NCBI GenBank assembly: GCA_032622095.1
Contig: CP136063.1
Coordinates: 217,143,982-217,207,981 of the forward strand
Reading direction: 5' to 3'
Length of the DNA stretch: 64,000 bases
From: Siphonodentalium dalli
Lineage: Eukaryota; Mollusca; Scaphopoda; Gadilida; Siphonodentaliidae
Shown: one piece after another, positions 56,491 to 64,000 of the stretch
How the letters are laid out: each line of letters begins with the position of its first letter
Numbering within the stretch: position 1 is the first letter of the stretch
Notes under the pieces: model-generated
Database searches by the model: none
The model's input: only the letters and a program-made list of their open reading frames with translations
What the model was told of the DNA's origin: nothing
Position numbers and translations under genes: made by a program

Positions 56491-58344
56491 GAAATCTCAC
56501 ATGTTGGGTGTCTTTTATCGACGGCCGTTTACGACGAACATTATTGAGTTGAGAACAAAACATGTTACATGCAAAAGGAAGTCCCGCTATAACCACTTTG
56601 AACACAATTCTAACTGCTGTAGTGTCAGGAATTGACCTAACCCTGGACAACTGTTGAACATTTTCACCCAAATTGAGACGCCCCCAAATCACCTGTCATC
56701 ACATCCCTGTATTACGTATCGTTGCGTGGGGAGACACACAACCCTTATCTCCACGTCCTTGCATATGATATCATACATTTTCGTAAAGCTCGCTCAGCAC
56801 GTTCTCGCTATATTCACAACACCATAATTGTGTTTTCCTGGGTTTCGTGAATAGTTTGGTTGAAATATAGTCCATGTTAATTAATAAGGACGATATTTTG
56901 GATTTATACCGTGTTCGTTTTTCAATTCGCGTACTATATATTTTCCCCTCAGTATCTAGAAACGCTAATTTTTAATTGAGCTTTATTATCGTATTGGACT
57001 AATTGGACATAAATCGGTAATGCCACTGTGACATTAATGTTAATGGTTTCGATATGAGTAATCTTATTATTGGAGAGTTATTAATATTCATTTTGCCTCT
57101 TAATTTTCTGGCTCTTAGCTGCTTCCAGTCGCAATCCATACGATGGTCGATAACTCTATCATCAAAACGTGAATAATCATTATTCTACCACGTGAGTATT
57201 CTCCCCTCGTTTAGCCGACAGAAACTGCGCGTGACGTCACATGTAAACTAAATCGATACCGATTGCTTTGTTTAATAGGGTTATCCTTCGTCGACTGACA
57301 ATCCATCTCACATTTGAAGCGGACGGGTTTTTTTGGGGCAGTGGGTGTAGCTGCTTGTATAATTATTAGCCTTGCCTCCCAAAACACAAAGATATTGCAA
57401 AATTTCCAAAGTATGAATAGCTAAAGGGACACCCAGGTACCGGTATGACGATAGGAAATTTTCAATAAAGGTGCATAATATCGCATTTCAATCTTGCGTA
57501 TTATCGAACCTTACTCGCAGTCGAAACGTGCTCATATTTAGTATGTAACTGTTATACAGTGTTATTATACATGGTGCTCGCGTTTTTGTACTGTGAGACT
57601 TTCATTATGGCCTTGAAGGTATTCTGGTCTCTCGTGGAACGTTCCACCAGGCTCCAACCTCCAATGTTCCATTACAGGAAATGTTTTAATTTTTAAACAT
57701 AGCTTTATACTTCAAACTGGGAACCACATTCAGGATGGGTGGGATCACATGTAAACTTGGACGCAATAGTGTGCTATTATAATGGACATGACGGTTGAGT
57801 GTGGGGGTGTCAGAATGCATTATGCAGCTTTGCTGTGATTTTTTTTTTTGCTTTAGAGTTATTGCCCTTCTAATAATTCCTGATCTGCAGCCAGGTGGAG
57901 ACCTCGAATTATTATCATCGATTTCTTTCTTTTATTGATTTGAGGCGGTGGTATACATGCAGATTATTCATGTATGCAGTAAATAGACAACCTCTCTGTC
58001 TTTTCCTGCAGCCGTGGTCACTTAATTTTATTGTGACGCATACGTGCATATGGGGTGCATGTGTCCGCATGTACCTGAAATAAAATGACCCCGTTCCCAC
58101 TCTTTTGGGGGTGGGGTCATTTTGTTCCAAATACATACATGTGCATGTATCTAGTTCCCGTGCACGGGAATGTGCTAATGTGTGTAAATACTGTTTTCCT
58201 ATATCCCTGTTTTCCTGCATTCCCCTGCCACGATGCAGAATGCATGTACAGGCTTGCATTTTTGGAGGGGGTTATATATACGTCCTGTCGATGGCTCGTG
58301 TTGTTACTATAGACACGTATAAAGCTTACGTGGGGCGGCGTATA
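56491..58344. other. No gene recognised
   Basis: Many short open frames, none with a recognisable domain or codon signal. The stretch 58081-58125 repeats ATGACCCC and GGGGTCAT in a small inverted fold. Confidence 0.35.
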
Positions 58345-58660
58345 AATTTAAGGTGTGTAGTCAGAACATGTTCCCATATTGAAAGGTTCCAGTGACGTGG
58401 CGACATGGGAGTTTATGCGAGTTCGGGGTTTTTATAAGGGTTTGAAGTCAGAAGTTATCCCATATTGAACGGTTCCAGTGACGTGGCGACATGGGCGTTT
58501 ATGTGAGTTCGGGGTTGTATAAGGGTGTGAAGTCAGAAGTTTCCCCATATTGAACGGTTCCAGGGGCGTGGCGAAATGGGCGTTTATGTGGGTTCGGGTT
58601 TGTATAAGGGTGTGCAGTCAGAACCTGTTTCCCCCACATTGAACTGTTTCAGGCGCGTGC
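58345..58660 (+). repeat. Tandem repeat, 85-89-bp unit, ~3.3 copies
   Basis: CCCATATTGAA.GGTTCCAG starts at 58373, 58459, 58544 and (CCCACATTGAA) about 58633. Units contain GTGACGTGGCGACATGGG, the terminal motif of the hAT-like family. Confidence 0.8.
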
Positions 58661-58883
58661 AATGACTACAATGAATATAGTGCATTGTTTTTGGAACCGG
58701 GGCTGAGAATTTCCTACACTAGATAATGATATTAAAACTTACACCAAGGGGTATTTGGTTGAAATTTTGCAATGTGTGTTTTTTGTTTTCTACGTTTGAA
58801 ATTGGGTCTTGTCCGGGGGATGCATTAGTGAATGGGAAGTTGGGACGCCCTCCTTTAACGAAGACCCTATAGCCAAGTCCCTG
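58390..58883 (+). mobile_element. hAT-like copy carrying the 86-bp tandem repeat
   Basis: Begins CAGTGACGTGGCGACATGG at 58390 and ends CCTATAGCCAAGTCCCTG at 58883, the two hAT-like termini. No 8-bp duplication is visible. The end motif has been multiplied by the tandem array. Confidence 0.45.
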
Positions 58884-58929
58884 ACTGCAGAGGTCAACTA
58901 TGGATGTTTGGTATTATGACACGTGCCTA

Positions 58930-59090
58930 TATGGTCAGCGGACTAATCCGTAGTAGAGTTTCCTTTTGTTTTCTTCTATCTAAAATATGACACGTGGCGT
59001 TGAAAACACACCTTGATATACGGGTACAATTGCTTGATGTTTTATCGGTGGAATACGAAAAGGAAACTCGGACTACCGACAGACGCGGGC
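58930..59090. repeat. Hairpin
   Basis: GTAGTAGAGTTTCCTTTTG (58950) pairs with GAAAAGGAAACTCGGACTAC (about 59057-59076). Arms are imperfect. Confidence 0.5.
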
Positions 59091-60108
59091 CTATACATAG
59101 ATGAGGATACCATTGCAATAGTATTAACTCCATATCTTAAATACATGCTAGATAGGTTCCATAAGTCCCTATAGAAGATATACAGACACTGAATTGGGTA
59201 TTGGATAAAATTATGGCATAAAATATATTTAAAAAATGGTTACCAAAGTTATCTTATATTTAGAATTACAAGCATAATTTATAAGTCAATGTAAAAACAT
59301 TCCATTCGTTCGAACGCATGACTTGCTTCTAGTACGCAATATCAGAATAGAAAGTATTCATGCCGTCTGTATATCTTCGTCGCGATTTAGCTGAACCTCT
59401 CTATAGAATTACGACTTGTACGCAAATAACATAAATGCAAAATGCGCAGTCACTAAGTCTATTAGAAGAAATCAGAATATATTCAAGTTTTTATATTTAA
59501 TTTCATATAAATATTACCCCAAATTCCGAAGGAAAAAGGGGAATGCCACAATTCAACAACCAACATGATCAACATGACTGATGAGATGAATATGTATAAA
59601 TAATGAGCACGAATGATGGGATGAGATGATTAATGACGCATGGTACACAGGGGTAGAATGCATAGTCCATGAATGAATGAAACGCTGCCTGGTCCATAGT
59701 TTTGTCGCGTACTGTATAGCGCCTCCCGTGTTGTTGTGGTGTAGGGGAATTCCCTGCAATCAGCTGTTTCTCATCAATAATCGGCGGTAGTACACAGCCA
59801 CGCATGAATGTGAGTACACTCGGCGACGAAATAAGTCACACACCTGTTCGACGCACTGTTCTCCGAGAACAAATAGCCTCCGTGCAGCTGTCCGCAATTC
59901 TGACATTCAGGTCGAGTGAACCGTTGGACTAATGACTAGGTCATGAGTTCGGATTTGCATTTGTTCATGAATGTCCGCACTACACACTCAGCATCATGAG
60001 AACGACCCGCGTTGACATGCAAGAATAGTAAACACGACAAACCTGATTCAATGAATATTCACAATGAACGAGTCCGTGAATGAACCAGCGAATCAAAACA
60101 AATGCAGT
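59091..60108. other. No gene; downstream of histone H1
   Basis: No canonical histone 3' stem-loop (purine-rich GGC...TTT...GCC type) was seen on the minus strand within about 300 bp of the H1 stop. Imperfect GAATGAATG-like words are scattered here. Confidence 0.4.
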
Positions 60109-60669
60109 TTATTTCTTTTTGGGCGCTGCCTTCTTCTTCGGAGTTTTCTTTGCCTTTGGTTTTGCAGGTTTTTTCGCTTTAGCTGCCTTGGGTTTTTTTG
60201 CTTTCGCTGGACTTTTTGCTTTCTTTGCTGCCTTTGCCTTTTTGGGCTTCTTAGTCTTCTTTTCTCCTCCCTCACTAACTGCTGCTTTCTTAGCCTTCTT
60301 CGGTGTCTTTGCCTTAGGCTTCTTGGGACTCGCTGGCTTCTTAACTGCCTTCTTAGGTTTTTTGGCTTCCCCGAGTTTGAAGGAACCAGCTGCGCCAGTG
60401 CCCTTAGACTGTTTTAATGTGCCATTCTTGACGCCAGCCCTCAATGCGAGTTTCAGATGGGTTCCGACTATCTTCTGATCCGCTCCAACTTTGAAGGTAG
60501 CAATGATGTACTTCAAGATCGCTTGCCTGGACGAACCGCCTCGTTCCTTCAAATTTGTCAGTGCTTCCTTGGTCATCTCGCTGTATTTCGGGTGATCTGA
60601 TGGCTTTTTAGGCTTAGCAGCCTTCTTCTTCGGCGTAGCCTTGGCCTTTACTTCGGTACTAGCATCCAT
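60109..60669 (-). CDS. H1: Histone H1 (linker histone)
   Basis: Intronless 186-aa protein. Residues ~25-99 form the winged-helix globular domain (HPKYSEMTKEALTNLKERGG, SSRQAILKYI, HLKLALRAGVKNGTLKQSKG, TGAAGSFKLG). The tail (~100-186) is Lys/Ala/Pro-rich with S/T-P-K-K-type sites (ASPKK, TPKK) and ends PKKK. It binds linker DNA at the nucleosome dyad and compacts chromatin. No other histone genes are in the window, so it is a solitary H1 here. No 3' stem-loop was seen; an AATAAA overlaps the stop codon (60113-60108, minus strand), which could mean polyadenylated, replication-independent expression, but the position is odd. Start chosen at the first Met, 48 bp after a TATA-like word. Confidence 0.95.
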   Translation of the reverse strand: MDASTEVKAKATPKKKAAKPKKPSDHPKYSEMTKEALTNLKERGGSSRQAILKYIIATFKVGADQKIVGTHLKLALRAGVKNGTLKQSKGTGAAGSFKLGEAKKPKKAVKKPASPKKPKAKTPKKAKKAAVSEGGEKKTKKPKKAKAAKKAKSPAKAKKPKAAKAKKPAKPKAKKTPKKKAAPKKK

Positions 60670-60713
60670 TGTCTTTGAAAACTGATTAACAGGTTCAAAT
60701 TCGTCAGCAAAAT

Positions 60714-60735
60714 CTATTTTTAAATCCCGCCAATC
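60714..60735 (-). promoter_or_regulatory. H1 core promoter
   Basis: On the minus strand ATTGG (60734-60730, an inverted CCAAT box), then GGCGGGATTT (an E2F-like word) and TTTAAAAATAG (60724-60714) as the TATA-like element, about 45-55 bp before the H1 ATG. Tight spacing is usual for histone genes. No AAACACA H1 box was found. Confidence 0.45.
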
Positions 60736-62369
60736 GTCAACAAAACCGAACGATGTTTACAACAAAGCAGATATCGGCGAGGCACGGGCGCCGGAGAAAA
60801 CACCTAATAGTGCGAGTCGCTGTACTGTCAGTTTGAACTGCTTGATTTCTTCATTGTGCTTCTTACCTCTTTTCGGAGACAAACTGCTTGTTTTTCCATA
60901 ACCGCATAATATGGGACCTTGTGCAGTCATTTAGGGCATATATTGGCATATCTTTTGCCAGTAGTAGAAGAGTCTTATGATACGCGGTTATTTTTATTTC
61001 GATCGTTTTAGTGAGGACATCGGGTGCGCGAAATAGATAGGGTGTCACTTCGGAACTCAATTTCTCCCTTAATCCTTAATCTCATGCCTTAAAATTTTTT
61101 GTACATCAAGATTGATGTTCTGGCAATTGACAGGAGTAACAAAACCTATCACGGATATACTGATGTGCTTACACGAGATCGTTAAAGTTGAAACAACAAA
61201 CACAATTTTGCGAATCTCCGCCATTTTCTCCTATGGTTATCACTAATTTACAAAATCAAATCTAAACTTTTCTTATTTTATATGAGTGTGGGGTGTGATA
61301 CTGAAGTACAATTTCACCAGAACTCTAAAATTATCTCATATTATATATATCCGTAAATAATTTTGTTGCAAATCATTTGAATTAGGCACATTTGTAGCGC
61401 TAAGATTGTCGATGTTCATAGCTTCGTACCGGACATTTTCAAAGCAAAACTGATAGCGAGCGCAGATGAAATTCTCTTTCGAAAAGATATATGTTCTGTA
61501 TTTTCAGACATCTATTCGGCTTTCAAATTGAAATTTACGATATTTCATCGCAAGAAATACATGTAATGTTTTCCAGAAAGACTTTTTCCAGCTTACAATA
61601 TTCGGAATATTAATATTTCCTCTAAATAGCTCCACGTATACATGGATAGGAACTGTACGGTGTACACGTCCTTCAAGAATGTTGAAAATCGTTCAGGTCA
61701 TATTCTTTGACGCATGATTTTCTCAGAAGAAAATCGTGAACATTTTATCTCAGTTAATACAGGTTAATATACCTTAAAATTTAGAGTGGATCTCCATTAT
61801 GATTTAATTGTGACATACATATTACATGGAACTAACGGTTGTACTCGTGCGCAACGTGTATCATCTATATATTAGCGTTTCGTGCATGTTTATATCGTTC
61901 ATGAACATCGTTCATTACGATTTCTCAACTATGAGAGGAGGACATCAGTGCAGTTGTAAGAAATATAGATTTCATATCAGTTTCCATTTCTTCTTCAGAA
62001 TGTTTTCGATCTTCGCATTTATATCACAGTTATGTCATATTTATGCATGGTAATAATTGCAATTTGAAAGTCATTAACATTCGTTATGGATATACTGATA
62101 TTTTTTTCATTTCTTAGGTTCAACCTTCTGAAATGATTCAAAGTAATAACGCAATCTTCTTATATATAATGTATGTGTTCGGTACCTATGTAATCAAATT
62201 ATAAAGGATCAAAGTAATTACGTTAACCCTTGATGTATGATATAACTCGAGTTTTCTCGAAGGTCTTAAATGCTCGGGATCATGCCAGACTATTGCCAGA
62301 CTGGACGAGTTTATAAGTTGGTTATATTCCGTACGTGTATACGTGTTGATACCATGTTGAACACCGATA
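60736..62369. other. No gene recognised
   Basis: AT-rich; short open frames only. Nothing supported. Confidence 0.35.
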
Positions 62370-62732
62370 TTAAAGGGGGGTTGTACACTAAATTCGGCCA
62401 TTTATGGTACCATCTCATATTGTACTTAACAGAATATAATTATGCAACAAATTAATGAAGTTGAGCCATGGATGAGTGCAAAATACACTCATTTACTTTA
62501 TTTCACGATGTAAAACAACATGGTAATTATAATTAACATTAATTTATGGCTCGAGTCATTAACTCAGTTTCATTAGAATTGCCATGTTGTTTACATCGTT
62601 CGTAGAGCACATGCATGAGAATATTTTGCACTCATACATGGCTCAAATTCATTCATTTGTTGCATATATTCTTTGAGTATAATAGGAGATGGTCCCATAA
62701 ATGACCGGATTTAGTGCACAATCCCCCTTTAA
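62370..62732. mobile_element. TTAA-flanked MITE (piggyBac type), palindromic copy
   Basis: TTAA at 62370-62373 and 62729-62732; ends AGGGGGGTTGTACACTAAAT and the mirrored ATTTAGTGCACAATCCCCCT. The arms run to the centre near 62545, where ATTTATGGCTCGAGTCATTAA is shared with copies at 34817 and 56271. Confidence 0.7.
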
Positions 62733-63599
62733 CCTCTTCAATATAACATTTTATTATAGACCGTGTCCAACAGTTAACCCCCTCCTGATGTGTTGTACCA
62801 GGTATAACAAAATTCCCAGGTGTCTTGATAGAAATTCTACACAATTAACTGAAGTATACACACATTATACATTAAAAATGGTTGTGAACCTCCACATCAC
62901 ATAAAATAAGTATGGCCACGATGAACTTTACACTTTAAGTTCACTCTTCAGACATATAACTATTTTTTTTTAAAGGAAAAATCACCATCAAGTTACATAG
63001 TTTCTGAAAAGATGAAACTGTGTTGAGTGTTTATGTCTGCCAGATTATTGAAAACGTGGTTGAAAAATATTTATGTAATTTTATGTTGTGTTGGTCCTTC
63101 ACACGATAAAAAAAAATAGTTCGGCAAATTGGCTGCCAAAAAAACTAAAATATGCAATGAAAAATGTTTGACTTAATTTCTCGTAGACAGCCATGATATC
63201 AGATTTCACACCTTAGTTATGTTCATAATATAGATAATGCAGTGTGTGATTTTTGAAAATATTTCCTGAAAAACTCTCTATCTACTACCTTAAAAATCTG
63301 GGGTTTCTTTTAAACCCACTTATTTACATAATTTGAACATATCTCTCATATTGTGAGGGTGAACAGGTGTTGTTATAGTACTACAACATACATTGGTTAC
63401 AGAGGATAATTATTTTCCCCTTCAAATTGATAGTTTGAAATTGAGATTTTTTTTTTAATTCACGAATGGGTCGCCTCCTTAAATGCAATTAGTGGTTTGA
63501 TGCTTCAAATTATACTTTATAATCCTCATGTCGATCGCATTACGGTCAGGAAATATAAAAGCATATTGGGAGACAATCTTTTCATGAAACACTTTTGTC
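62733..63599. other. No gene recognised
   Basis: AT-rich with several A/T homopolymers; no repeat match noted. Confidence 0.35.
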
Positions 63600-64000
63600 C
63601 AGACTTTTTGTGGTCCATAAAGTCTTATTAAAGATACGGGTGGCGTTGGCGGTGGGTATGCTGTTAAAATATTCACCTCCGTCAATAACCGCCATAAACA
63701 GAAATAATAGTAAAATAGAGACATACATTGTTCTTATACCAATCAGAAATATGGCATAAACAGTATGTTATTGTCAAATGTTTTTCCTTTGTTATGTAAA
63801 CAAAAGCAAAAAACGTTACAAAACCTGGCTTTTGTTTAGATCCGGATATGGTAAACATAAAGAGCGTTATTTGTTACTGTTTTCCTGATATGGAAATAAT
63901 AAAGAGCGTTTATATAATTTTTGTGTGATTAACCAATAGAATTGCGCTGTGTTGTGTAAACAGAAGCAAAACTTCTGTAACACGAGCAGGCTGTTTACGC
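63600..64000 (+). mobile_element. M2 foldback, right half, cut by window end
   Basis: Collinear with about 24340-24720: ATACGGGTGGCGTTGGCGG, GCTGTTAAAATATTCACCTC, ACCGCCATAAACAG, ATAAAGAGCGTT and ACACGAGCAGGC. The left arm has been lost or was never present. Confidence 0.65.

Overview
The window is eukaryotic, repeat-rich and gene-poor. I think it comes from a mollusc, possibly a bivalve. The grounds are: two arrays of ~150-bp core units ending in ACGG-type microsatellites, which resemble the bivalve pearl elements; a THAP-transposase plus SWIM/YqaJ two-gene transposon of the ISL2EU type; non-LTR retrotransposons; many short foldback elements; and an intronless histone H1 with a lysine-rich tail of lophotrochozoan style. 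No species was identified.

Only two ordinary host genes are well supported. One is a three-exon gene at 43.56-49.05 kb (+) for a secreted protein of about 147-158 aa, with six evenly spaced cysteines followed by two canonical EF-hands; the second EF-hand loop is split by an intron. The other is an intronless histone H1 at 60.1-60.7 kb (-). A possible terminal exon at 11.16 kb and a duplicated promoter/first-exon module at 28.4 and 29.1 kb are weaker leads.

Layout. 0-3 kb: two inverted copies of an unclassified element carrying a degraded ORF with a VDTDV signature. 3-8.7 kb: convergent YqaJ pseudogene (+) and apparently intact THAP-DDE transposase (-). 9-13.5 kb: dispersed repeats, foldbacks, a TTAA-flanked MITE and a hAT-like copy. 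13.9-19.5 kb: a 5.6-kb segment bracketed by ~475-bp inverted repeats, holding a 5'-truncated non-LTR reverse transcriptase. 19.5-27 kb: repeats, Helitron-type ends, double-hairpin elements and a hAT MITE with an exact 8-bp target duplication. 27.5-36.7 kb: irregular tandem repeats, a promoter-like duplication, a SINE-like head, short tandems and MITEs. 36.9-43.5 kb: a giant imperfect palindrome ending just upstream of the EF-hand gene. 45.7-49 kb: intron 2 of that gene, containing a 1.46-kb foldback with a 6-bp target duplication and a nested satellite. 49-58 kb: inverted repeats, pearl-like arrays and a second degraded non-LTR element. 58-64 kb: tandem repeat, H1, MITEs and a truncated foldback.

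The dominant theme is palindromy at every scale, from ~60-bp hairpins to a 6.6-kb palindrome, much of it inserted in introns or inside other repeats. Most repeat boundaries are eye alignments and should be taken as good to tens of bases unless a target duplication is stated.
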